From NCBI GenBank assembly GCA_004335835.1, contig RWJK01000888.1:1-64000 (forward strand): a stretch of 64,000 bases of DNA, in the 5' to 3' direction. Every line of letters begins with the position of its first letter. The stretch's first letter is position 1. Both the position numbers and the translations under genes were made by a program. This DNA is from Scenedesmus sp. ARA3 (lineage: Eukaryota; Chlorophyta; Chlorophyceae; Sphaeropleales; Scenedesmaceae). Shown one piece after another: positions 1 through 11,850 of the stretch. Under the pieces are notes generated by a model that was given only the letters and a program-made list of their open reading frames with translations, did not search any database and had not been told where the DNA came from.

Positions 1-3000
1 TTGTTGTCGAGTGCGCTGCAGTGCATGTGCTGCCCGTGCCATGCTAAAGCTGTTAACATGGAGTTTTCAGAGTTTTTTAGCATGTAAAGCAGATGTGTTG
101 TGTGGCTGGATGTGCAGGGCATCATGCTGTGCCTCATCTACCCTTGCCGGCAATTATTGGCCTCCTACCTTGACACAGCTGCGGGAAGGGGTTCCAGAAG
201 TAATACGGACTAGTGCAGCCACACTCATATATGTACGTATCAGGGTCACTCGGCGCTGGGTACTTGGTGGTGCAGACACCATTTGAGTTGAGCTTGTCAG
301 CACAGAAGCTGTTGCCAACAGTGTCTCCAGCCTCGCAAGGTAGTTTTGCTGTTGCAGATACAAAAGCAGCAGAAGCAATAGTTGGTTTGGTGCCACATCC
401 CGTGTAGCCTACGATTCGAGCAAAACAGATAGCTCACCGACATGGGGGTCCTGACACCATCTGTCAGACCAAATTGGCTACGCAGTGTCGAGATGTATGC
501 CCGGCCAATAAAACAGCAAAGCACGTGCCACTGCAAGGCTCTTTGAATGTGCCAGTAGTGCAATTTTCATCAATGGCAATTGGATATGCCATGGCCATGG
601 CCATGGCCAAGAACGTGCCAAGCAGCATGCTGTGGCTGGTATGTCATTGCTACTGGCTGCAACCCTACCTTGACACTTGTTGTCCCTGTCCGCATAGTAG
701 CCAGGTTTGCACCCACAGTAGAAACCAGTGTTGGGCGCTAGCGCGTCAGTGCACATTTTGCCTGGGTTGCTCGCGAGGTCACAAGGATCGCCAGCGCAGC
801 CATCCTCGTCTGCAGCCAAGCATTGCACAGCAAGTTTGTCATGCGCTGAACGTATGTTTATCAGGTGTTGCGACGCAAAGAGAGGAACGAGAGAGTGAGA
901 GAGAGAGAGGCAATTATGCATGGCTGTGGAGCTGCCACATCTCAACTTTAGAAGGTGCTAAGCTGCGCACCCGCGACGATACTCAGCAGCGCAGTTTATG
1001 ATCGCAAGTATGTATTGCTTTTGGCTCAAGGCATTCTTCACATGTGCGCTCACATGGAGTCAACCTGTGCAGAGCTGAGCATGTGCCTTGCATATGCGCA
1101 CATGGCAAACCGCTATCGACAAGTCATGCACGTCGCCCGCAGTGGCCTGGCCGGCTATGCAAGCGCCTCCATTCCAGGAACATGCTATGAATTGCATCTG
1201 GCTCTAGCTGCTGGACAATGTGGATGGCTGTGGACAACTTGTTGATGACATTTGAGATTGCAACACCCTTATAATGTTAAACTACCACTATGCATAGCTG
1301 AAGTGTGCACAAGCACAGCATGCCTCAGGGCACAGCAGCATGCTGCGCAGCAGCAGAAGCAGCGCCGACGCTGTCAAAGTACATGCCACTAGACAGCATC
1401 ATTGAAAGACGGCAGGCTACCGTTCACCATGTGCTGCAGTGTATGCGCTGCACGTGCCACACTAGGGCCGCCCTAGAGCCTGTATGGCTGGGTTTGCAGA
1501 GCAACATGCTTATTCTGGTCTGCCATCGCCGGCACTCAGTGCTAGCTTCCCACCTTGACACACGCCGTTGACCAAGACGTAGCCATCAATGCAACCGCAC
1601 TCGAACCCAGACTCGGGTGCTCTCAGGTCAGTACAGGCGCGAGCAGCTGGTTGTGCCCAAATGCGGCACGGATCGCCAGCGCATCCCTGCTCGTCTGCGC
1701 AGATGCATGCGGCACAGCATTGCACAGACGGTGTTGGTTGCTGAAGCATACGATTCATATGATGATGCAAGTGCTACCACACTGTGCATGTTGAAGCTCA
1801 TCCAACAGTTGGCTCAATGCCAGGCATTGCAATGGCAGATGGGGCATTGCAACGGGGCTGCCAGCCCATGGGTGCATCAGCCCATCACATCATGTCCACC
1901 TGGACGTACCTTGGAGTCCGTGTTCTGTGTGTCCCATGGTTCACAAGCATACATGCGGCATGCCAAGGCTGAGGATGACACTGTCACTGCTGCTGAGCAG
2001 TAGAAGCAGCAGCAGCAGCAGCAGCAGCTGCTATGCTGCAACATAGCCAAGGCTGGCAGCATACCGGCTGGGCTAACATTGCATCAACTGTACTGCTAGT
2101 GGTGCGCTGCGATGTACGTGCAACATATGCCACCTTTGGGCTGTGTGTACATGATGTGCATGGCACCATGCTGTCTGTGGCTTGCCTAACATTGCCAGCC
2201 AGCACCCTCGCACCTTCGCACTTATCAAAGGCCCATACGTAGCCAGGATTGCAACCACACTCATACGCCTGCTCATTTTGGGGTTCAACGTCGTTACAAC
2301 TGCCAGTTGTGTTTGCTATCTTAGCGCAGGGGTTCTTTGAGCAGGTGATCACCTCTGCGGGCCATGCGGCAATAGCAGCAGTAAAAGCACTTTTGAACAG
2401 TTTTGCTTGGACAGTTTCTGCTGCCAGTACAGAGGCTGCGCTGCTGCAGCACATGTGCTGCAGCTGCACAGCTGTGCAGCAGCAGGAGCTGCGACAAAGC
2501 ACTGGGCCTCACAAGGACAGGGACATGCAATGGAATGCCGTAAGGGAGCAGCGAACTTCCCAAAAGCAGGCCTGACACTGTGTCTGTGTGTATACATATC
2601 ACATCAAGTGTGCAACACTGTACAGCTGTATGCCTGCAGGTAAATGGCGCGATCGGCTAACAACATGGCAGCACTAGGTTGCTGAGCGACACTGCCACTC
2701 AAAGTTGAGCTGCAACAATGTGACACCAGCTGCACTTGACAGCACCACTGCACATGGTGCACTGCAATGGTGCACAGCATGTGCCACCCAGTGGCTGTAT
2801 GGCTACATGTGCAGTGGTTCATGCAGTGGCTCATCTGTGCACATCTGCCGTCGCCACTCAGCGCCCTCCCACCTTTGCACGCGCCGTTTACCCATATGTA
2901 GCCAGGATTGCAACCGCACTCAATGCCAACCCCTGGCACATTGGTGCAGACGCCATTTGAGTTGGCTGCGCGCTTGCATGCATTGACATTTGCGCCTATA

Positions 3001-3032
3001 CACTTGCTTCCCCCTAATGGCAAAAGCAGCAG

Positions 3033-3076
<44 letters not shown>

Positions 3077-4499
3077 ATTAGCAGCAACAGCAGCAGCAGC
3101 AGCAGCAGCAGCAACAGCAACCAGCAGCAGCAGCAGCAGCAGCAGCAATAGTAGTGATTGACCACATGTTCAGACTCTCACAGCCATTTTCAGACTCTTA
3201 GAGTGCTCACAAATGGGCAACAATGGAGGACTACAGGCATTGCATACACTTGTAACCCTGCAGCAGCAGACATTGCCTGTCCACTGCTCATGTGGTGTGA
3301 CAGAATGTGGAACAATGGTTTGACACACAAGCCTCTCAGTCACTTACTTTGCTTACAGGCCTTGTCTGATGTGCTTCCGGCAGCAGATTGTGCACCATTC
3401 AGGCATTGGATGCAACTTGTGCTAGCAGCATCACCCCCTGGGGACCATGTGTTTGCAGGGCACTTCTCGCAGGCAGGGCCCGCACGGCCAGGCCGGCACA
3501 CTACATGCAGCGGCGGACAGTTGTGCAGCGGCAAAATCACTTAGGCAGCTGCAGCGACAACAACTGCTCCCTGACTGTAGCGGCAACAGCATACGCACAT
3601 GCTAAGTTGGGTCCTACTGCTCAGTAAACCACCCTGTGGTTGTCTTCAGGGACGCAAAGTGCACTCTGCACCACAATCAATCCACCTGCAGCATGAGCTG
3701 CAAACAAATCATTCGTTTCCGCCAACAGCTGCCAGTTATGCTGCGACGCTGCCTTAGTACGGTTGCATTTCGTGCATCGGCTCAAGCGCACCAGAGCAGG
3801 CTGTGCGAAGGATGGGCCAGTTGGGGGTGGTGAAGCCTGCACTGCACTTTTGACACTGGCGGGAGCCGGCAGCCGGGGCGATGCTGCCATTGGGGCACTG
3901 CATGAGACAGCGTAGAAAACCAGAAACGCTGAGTCAGCAGTTGATTGCCAGCAGTGCATGCAATGAACTAGCAGGGCGCCACTGCCCATCACATTCAGCA
4001 GCTGTTGGTTCAGCGCCGTTGACAGCGCTGCCTGCACAGCCTGTGCATAGTATGCATCATGTGCAGTGCACATTTACAGCGCCGGCATAATACCGCGTGG
4101 CACAGGGTAGCTTGCCTTTTGAGCACGCTGCTGCTGCATGCGTGCATGTGCCTGATGACTCACCATTTTGCACATAGCTGGGTTTGTATCGTGTGGGATG
4201 CGGCCTGGTTCGCAGCAAACACACGCACGCCTCCTGGGGGGGACCCATCCTGGAGTGCCGGCCTTTCCTGCAGGTGCCCTGCAGACCTGGCAGCCTGGCC
4301 TGCAGTTTGTAATGGTTTGCCCTTCGACAACTGCACATTGGCCGCTTTTGGGAGAGGAGACCTTCCTATTCACGGTAAGATATGAGTTACGGGCCATCGC
4401 TTGCTCTGGCAATGTGCAGGCTGCCACGAACAGCAGCAACACTGCCAGGCGCGCAGCTGTAGGATGAAGTCCATCGCGTGCTCGAGACCTTTGACTCAT
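1..4499 (-). CDS. Secreted cysteine-rich EGF-like repeat protein (5' part, runs off the left edge)
   Basis: The start ATG at 4499 opens a signal peptide with hydrophobic core LAVLLLFVAACTL. The first exon runs to 4164 and is cysteine-rich. An exon at 3897-3792 (CPNGSIAP, CQKC) joins in phase to one from 3500 (CRPGRAGPACEKCPANTW, CIQCLNGA); together they resemble the GCC2/GCC3 ephrin-receptor-like module. Five later exons each encode one EGF-like unit ending in a motif like YECGCNPGYVW (about 3080-2860, 2390-2215, 1715-1550, 830-670, 345-167). The last ends at a donor near 167, so the gene continues beyond base 1. Introns hold CAG tracts. It is probably extracellular or cell-surface; the ligand is unknown. 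Family-level domains are clear, but individual exon ends and intervening small exons are not all resolved. Confidence 0.7.
886..911. repeat. (GA)n-rich tract
   Basis: Purine tract of GA dinucleotides (with one GT) in an intron just upstream, in gene orientation, of the EGF-like exon at about 830-670. Seen on the minus strand it is a CT-rich tract near the expected acceptor and may serve as its polypyrimidine tract. Confidence 0.5.
2005..2031. repeat. Short (GCA)n microsatellite
   Basis: Eight to nine GCA triplets inside an intron of the EGF-like repeat gene. Confidence 0.7.
3018..3152. repeat. Imperfect (GCA)n/(CAG)n tract in an intron
   Basis: About 130 bp of nearly pure GCA triplets with occasional CAA. 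On the minus strand it reads as CTG/TTG triplets just upstream of an EGF-like exon of the cysteine-rich gene, so it is probably intronic rather than coding. Confidence 0.8.
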
Positions 4500-5409
4500 C
4501 GCTGCATTGGAAAAACGTAGGAGTCAACGAGGCTATTGTTCTTGTAGCCACGTCCCGGTCGGCAGTACGCAGCTGCGTATTATCGCTTGAGGAGTCCTGA
4601 GGCGCTGACCTTGTGCCTAATTTGGCGGGTTTGCTCGATCGCATGCGACCATTGGCACGTTGAATCACCAAAGATAGGGTGTTCGACATAACTCACCGCA
4701 TACGCAGCTGATGTCCGAACTCCAGCTCGAGGACCACCAATAGTTTTGGCCACGGCAAAGATGAATTGGTCACAGTATGAAGGCACATCTACTTTAAGTA
4801 TGATCTGACATGCACAAGCCTCCTCGGAGGACATTCTCACGCCCTTTATAGCCCTGCAGCGTCCACTCGTCACTGCAGCGCTGCAGGGACAACTGTTGTC
4901 CCCGTTGCTATTCTCCCCTCTGCAACAAATGCGGTTGGCTTTCACCGTAAAAACTCCATCCCGACTTACGTATGACAACTGCAGACGCTCACCCCGCCTG
5001 GCTTTGAAACACCTTCACGTCGAACTGCCCACGTACAGTGTGTGCAATAGAAGCTCCCAACCAACTGGCGGCACAGCAGCTTTGCACGCGCACAGCGCTA
5101 TTAGCGCGCACAGCGCTAATGACGCGCTGATCAGCGGCTGGCAGCAGCTGCGAGGTAATTGGCCGAAACAGTGACGGTCACATAACAAAACAAGCACATA
5201 CACGTGTCCCCACTTCTTGTAACAGAGCCCCAACAACCTCACACTGTTGAACACAGCTCTGACCACAAGGAACAGGCTGCTGCCTGCTGCACCGCTGCTG
5301 CACAGCTATAACCCAGCATGTGCTGTTACAGCGGCCGCATCAACTGCACTAGCACCGGATGCACAGCTGTGCACACGCACAGCTGCCACCCACTGCCTCG
5401 TCCCAAAAC
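4500..5409. other. Intergenic region between the EGF-like gene and the trithorax-like gene
   Basis: Both flanking genes are on the minus strand, so this holds the promoter of the EGF-like gene and the 3' end of the trithorax-like gene. A TGTAA signal lies at 5326-5330 and a short inverted repeat (TTAGCGC / GCGCTAA) at 5101-5119. A 132-codon minus-strand frame at 4580-4978 is open, but I cannot attach it to any family. Confidence 0.6.
5326..5330 (-). terminator. TGTAA polyadenylation signal of the trithorax-like gene
   Basis: TGTAA on the minus strand, about 80 nt past the stop at 5410. TGTAA is the usual green-algal polyadenylation motif; assignment is by motif and position only. Confidence 0.5.
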
Positions 5410-8400
5410 TCATAATGCTAGCCGCTGCACTGCTGCCGGCGCACCACACCCCGAGGCCGCGCCACGCAGCTCCTTCTCCTTCAATGCTGCCAGCTCTCGC
5501 CGAGGCAGGTATGCGCTGCCGTCTGGCCGCTTGTGGGGTGAGTCGCTGCTGCCCAGGGCGTTGACCCAGCCCCTGCAACTCGCCACGCCGCAGTTGCAGC
5601 GCAGCTTCTCGTCGCCAGCGAAGCGGTAGTCGTACGTCATCTCCTCGCCTGCATGCAAGAGCACAGCGGGCGCGGCAGCACTGAAAGGAGCAGTCCATGT
5701 GGGGTGAGCGGAAGAACTATCTTCCTGGTGAGCTTCACACGAGCGCGTGCTGTGTGCGTGTGGTTGCCATGGACAGACAGCTGTGCTGCAAATGCTGCTG
5801 CTTGTGCGTCGTGTCCAAGAGCTGCATCACGCCCTCAAACCCTCGCCCACAACGTCGCAGCTGCAACTTGTGCGCAAGCCCGTTGAGCTGCCACACCCCA
5901 CACATGGGCTGGCACCAGGGAACACCCTGAAAGCAACAAAACGCATGAGCTCACCTGCAGCGATGTCCCTGCTGGCCACGATGACCACGTGGTCCTGCAA
6001 CTGGCGGCTGGGCTGCGCATTTGCTAGCCACCCCTCACTAGCCCACCCCCACAAGAAAGCTACGCCCTGTACCCTGTGCTGACACCACACTCACCTGCAG
6101 CGATGTCCCTGCTGGCCACGATTACCACGTGGTCCCGCAGCTGGCCTGTTGCTGCGCAGCGCACGGTGATGGTGCGGCTGTGGCAGCAGGGCGCGCAGCT
6201 GTGGTTGATGAGGTGCGCGATGTTGCCGGCGCGCGTGGCGTCAACACAGTAGTCCGCATTCAGCCGGAAGATGTATGTGCCTGTGCCAAGCGGATAGGGC
6301 AACAGGGAGCACAGCGTTAGTATCACAGTTGAATTGCACAGCAGCACATCCGGTTGGATGTCACCGCCAGCTGCAAGCTCACCTAGCACTGCCCGTGCTG
6401 TGCAAGCTGCGGCACAGCAACATCATACCTGACCTGCTGCAGCAAACATGGAGTTCACCCCGCATGGCATCCTGCAGCAGCTGCCCCAGGGCTCAGGGAC
6501 CGCCATGCACGCATGCCTGGCAAGGCTGCTGCCAGCTGGTGCTGCTGCAGCTGCTGCTGCCCCAGCAGGGCTTCAACTCACCTGCGCCCACCATCTGGTT
6601 GTAGGTGCGTGCCTCCAGCAAGTCAGCCACGCGCGGCCGCACCAGGTGGCCCATGTACTCCACCACCAGCTCGCCTGCAGCAGCAGCAGCAGCAGCAGCA
6701 GTACAGCAGCAGCACAGCACAGGACAGTAGGACACGAACACTGATATTTGTTGCTTATGGCAACCAGCAGAGAGCAGAGATGCAGGAGAACAGGTGCATG
6801 CGAGGCGCAAGTGCACCTGCTGAGCATTGCAAGCCGCGCATGCTGGTGGCTGCTGGCACAACAAGTCTGCGCAGCCAAAGCATCTGCCGGCACGCCACGC
6901 CATGCAGCCACACATGCTGCACAAGCAGCCCTCCGTTCCTGCGTGCAGGCCTTCCCTCACCTGCTTTGTGAGGCACCTTGGCGAAAACTCCCAGCCCATG
7001 AATGGCACTCTTGCCGCTGCACACGCGCGCAGCAGCACTTGCATTCATCGCCTCATAGCGGTCAGCTAGCGACAGCACGCCAGAGGGCCGCACAGCGCCG
7101 CCAAACTGCGCTGCACCAGCAGCAGAGATGAGGCCAGCTCTGCTGCTGCTGCCGTGGAAGCAGCTCTGCAGCGCGTCCTGCGCTGCATGCCTCTGCTGCT
7201 CTTCCACCTGCTGCTGCTGTTGCTGCTGCGCTAGCTGCTGTTGTGCCTCCGGCTGCTGCTGCTGCTGCTGTATGCTGCAATCAAACTCTGGCCCTTGCAG
7301 CCTAGCTCTGCATTGTGGTGGCGGCAGCAGATGCCCCGCACAAGTGCTGCTGGTGACTAGATACGGCAGCGCCTGCACATACAGCCGCTTGCGCAGCGCA
7401 GCAGCCAGCGCGTCAGGCGCCCGCAGCCCCCGCCGCACAGCTGTATCAGCAGGCCGGCTGCGCGCACAGCTGCCGGCAGCAGCAGCTGCCTCGCCAAACA
7501 GCATCACACCCATGCCAGGCCCAGGCACTCCACCTGCTGCCGCAGCTGCTGCAGTTGGTGCACCAGAGGCAGCGGCCGCACCTATGGCTGACTCCACGTG
7601 CTGCTGCTGCTGCTGGGTGGCTGCGCAAAGGCTCGGCAATCGCCGTGGCGAAGTTACCTCCTGCCCTCGAGCGCCGCCTGCAGCAGCTGCTGCCACTGAC
7701 CCTCCCCCAGCCGCACTGTTGCTGGCAGCGGCAGCAGCAGCAGCGGCGGCAGTGCCAGCAGAGGGTGCTGCACTGCAGCTGACGCTTGACTGGAAGATGA
7801 GGGAGCTCGTCATGCCTCCTGCGACGCTGCGGTGCTTGGGGCAGAAGCAAAACAGCCGCGTGTTGTCGCCAGCGGCAGTGCCCTCCTTGCGCACATTGCG
7901 CGGCTTGCTGCTGCGCGTACCTCTGCCTTTCTGCTTGCCTTTGGCAGCTTCAGCCGCCGCATTCTTAGGCTTGCTGCCGCTGCTGCGCTGTTCTGTACCT
8001 GCAGCAGGAGCAGCTGCATCTTCCTCGTCGTCTGATGAGTCCTCATCCCACACAGCAGCCATCGGGTATCCAGCGTCGCGTGCGCAGGAGGGGTGGAATG
8101 CCGCGTAGCACTTGCTGCTGCCGGCGCACTGGATGCAGGCGCCGTAGGGCTGGCTGCAGATGCTGCACAGCAGGCTGCGGCGGTCCTTGCCCACGCGGCC
8201 AGCCCCTATAATGGGCTCCATGCTGCAGCAGCGACAATAGCGAGGTGCAGGTGGCAGGTGGAGGAATGATAGCAACAAATGGTGCTGGCAGAAGGCAATG
8301 GCGGGAGCTTGGTGTCTCAGATGCACAGGCAGCGGTCCCAAACCATTCTGCAGCACCGCCAAGCTCTGCTGCAAGCACCCTGCACATACCATGCAGCCGT

Positions 8401-11400
8401 CCCATGTTGCACTCAGCACCGCTGCCTGCCGAACCCTGCCTCGAAGCACTCACGTGTCCTGATTCGCCACACACATGCCGGGAATCCACGTCGCGCACAG
8501 CAGGTGGCACCAGCCGCCCTCCGCTGTCACCTTCATGGCACCGCCAAGCCGTGGGCACAGCACGCAGGGTGGGGGGCTGGCCAGGCCTGGCAGCCTGCAC
8601 ACGTCACACAGCCAGCTGCTGCCGTCCGGGTGCTTGGACATGCCGTAGCAGCGCATGTGCACCTGCAGCGCGAGGCACGCATGGCAAGCACGACGCGGAG
8701 GTCACATGGTGTGGTGAGCGTCAACAGATGGGCAGCCACCATGCTGCTGGCTGGCGCAATGCAGTTGCACCTGCAGCACACCAACATGCTGAGCCCAAGC
8801 AGCACGTTGTGTTAAGCGTCCAAGCAACGTGCACGTTCATCCGCGGGGCCCACCAGCAGAGCAACTGTGGCATCACCATGACCCTGCAACTGCCACCACC
8901 CAACAACATGTTAACAATCTGCAGGAACTGTTGGTGGGGTGCTGAACAGAACAGCAACGCAGTGCAACAGCACCCGCCGCCTCACCACAACCCTGCACTT
9001 GTCGCACTCCACCACAATGTCACCAAAAGAAAACAGAAGCAGAGGATGTGCATCGATTAATTCACGCCGCTGCGCCGCCACTGCCGCATGGTGAACCACA
9101 GCTGCAAGTGACTGAGGCAGTTGATCACTCACCATGACCCTGCACTTGTCGCACTCCACCATGAGGTTGTCCTCGGCCTCCGCCTCCTCCCCACACGCGT
9201 CACACAGGCCCACCAGCTGACGCCGCAGCGGCAACGCCTGGATGCCGGGCGGCAGGCGCAGCAGGCGGGCTGCGATGGCACGCTTCGCCAGGCGCAGCTC
9301 AGGCGTCTGTGGCACGCGGCGGAGTTCGAACAAACGACACATGCACACTCAGGCTATTGCACCAGGCAGCAGTGATGTGGGAAGGCGCGTCATGCAGCAA
9401 TGGATGTTGTAGGGTACGCTCATGTGCGTGAGGCTCAAGCATGCGGCAGACAGGCTGACTTGAACATACACAGCACGCGACAGCCTCCGCAGTGCAACTG
9501 GTTCCAAAGGCAGCATGCTGCCAGCCACTTGCACGAGCACCACGGCAGGAAGCTGCAACCACAGTGCCATGCTGCCTCTCACCAGCAGCACAGGCTGTGG
9601 CGGTTCGCCCTGCCAGGCCATGAACCTGTCACAGCCAGCAGCATTTGGCAGCGCCTGCACCAGCGCAGCCACCACAGGGTGCTGAAGCCCAAACAGCTTA
9701 GCACCGCACACGCTGGCTGCTGCTGCTGCTGACGCGCCGCTGATGCTGCCGCCTGCTGCTGCCCTGTACAGCTCCTGCCAGGCGGCTGTGGGGCTGGACC
9801 CGCTCACGGGCTTGCAGCCGTCAGGCGTGATCCTGCAAGTTGGCAAACAAATCGCGTAGTAGCAGCAGCAGCAGCCAGCAGTGAGTGTCGTTAGCTAGCT
9901 GTGTCAGCTCTGCTGCAAGCAGGTGCCCCGCCAAAGCAAAGCAGGTGCCTCATTCATCAAGCATAGCAGATGCGTGCCCTCACATCAGCACCCCTCTGCT
10001 GCAAATCACACTTGACTTTTACATAACAGTTATAACACACGTTACTAATGCCTCACCTGAAGAGCGGCCCGCTGCCATCGGGCGCCTCCAGCACCTCCGC
10101 AAGGTGCCACAGCTCGCGCCCGGCAGATGCAGGCGTGCGCGCGCGCCGCCGCACCGCAAAGCCCACCGGCCATATGAACTTCTCATTGTGAAAAGCCGGG
10201 TGCAGGAACTCCACTCTGCCCAGTGACAGCAGCTGCAGGTTGGCTGCCAGCTGCAGCGGCAGCTTGGCACCGCCGGTTGCTGCTGCCTTACCCGGCGCCG
10301 AGCCCCCAGACTGCTGCTGCTGAGCTACTAGTTCGGCTGCCCACTGCCGCAGGTCTTTGAGTGCGGCTCCATTTACTGTGTAGCACTTGTCTGCAGCTGC
10401 TGCAGCCCCCTGCGCAGCTCCCTTCTTGGCGCCCCTTTTGCCTGCTTTGCTGCCTGTGCTGCTGCTGCTGTCCTGGTCGTCAAGCAGCAGGTCTTCGCTG
10501 TCGTCATTCAGCCAGCGCTCATCATTGTGCTCAGGAACCATCTCAGGATCCGGCAGCTCCCCCGTCTGCATGCATTGCAAGCAGGAAGAAACAAGGCAGT
10601 TGTGCGCAGCAGGCAGCGCAAGAGGTTCATACAGCGTCAGCTGTTGCACGACACAACACGTCAATGTGCTCCGGCACCATCAAGGGCGTCTGGCAGCTCC
10701 CCAGTCTGAACGCATTGCAAGCAAGGAGTTGGGCAGCGAGTTGCACGACAACAGGCAGCGAGGGAAGTAGGCACAGTTTCACATGCTGCTTGGCACATGC
10801 GAGTGGTGAGTGCAACAGTAGTTAGCAGGCAGGGCAGACAAGGCTTCAAAAAGTACGCATCCGCTCCAGAAGCACAGCACCAGCCGCATGCGCACCTTGC
10901 AGTATGTAATGAGCTCCTTGAGGCTGAGCCGGTAAGTGCTGACCAGGCGTGACGGCTTNCCCAGCCACAGCCGCTGCTCCAGCACCACTGCTGTTGGCAG
11001 CAGCGAAGCGGGGCTGACACGGGCGCGCGTGTAGTCCCCAAAGTGCTGCACACACACCTGCAGATGAAAGCAGCACAGAAGTACAGCGGTAGAGAAGCAG
11101 TGGGTGAGGCAGGCCAGGGGCCAATAGCAGGCACAACCAACAGACATGGTTGTGCCACCAGGTGCGCTGTAGGGCAGGCAGCAGGCAGCAGCCGCCCCCT
11201 CACACAACCAGCAACAGCAGTACCACCACCACCACTACTCAACTTGCCGCTGCCTTTCATGCTGCATGCGCAAGCTGCTCTGCTGTGCTCTCACCTGCGG
11301 CAGCCGCCCCTGCCCCTGAGCAATGGAGAAGTCTGTGGCCTCCTCAGATGTGATGACCAGGGCAGGCCAGGGAGGGCAGCCCTTGGTGGACACCCACACG

Positions 11401-11755
11401 ACATCACCAGGACACACACTGATCAGCACATTGCTGCTGCTGCTGCCGCTGCCATCGCCGCTGCTGTTGTCGGCAGGTTCTGCTGCTGCAATAGTGCTAC
11501 TGATCAGCATGGTACCAGCAGCAGCAGCATCTGCTGCATCAGCGGCACCGCCGGCCTCACTATTGCTCTGAGGGCCCAACGGCTGCAGCAATGCAGCCTG
11601 CGCTGCTGGCTCTGGGATCACAGACTGCTCTTGCTGCTGCTGCTGCTGGCTCTCCCGCTGCTGCTGGCTCTCCCGCTGCTGTTGGCGTTTGACAGCAGCT
11701 GCAGGTCTCCTCCCTGCCAGCTGCCGCTGCTGGCCACCACGCTTCTTCCCCTTAC

Positions 11756-11850
<95 letters not shown>

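Noticed and set aside
4580..4978. 132-codon minus-strand frame with many cysteines upstream of the EGF-like gene
   Set aside because: No family resemblance, no matching splice signals, and it sits where the promoter of the EGF-like gene should be.
7128..8108. Long plus-strand open frame
   Set aside because: Antisense shadow of the PHD/linker exons of the trithorax-like gene; its length comes from CTG-rich composition.
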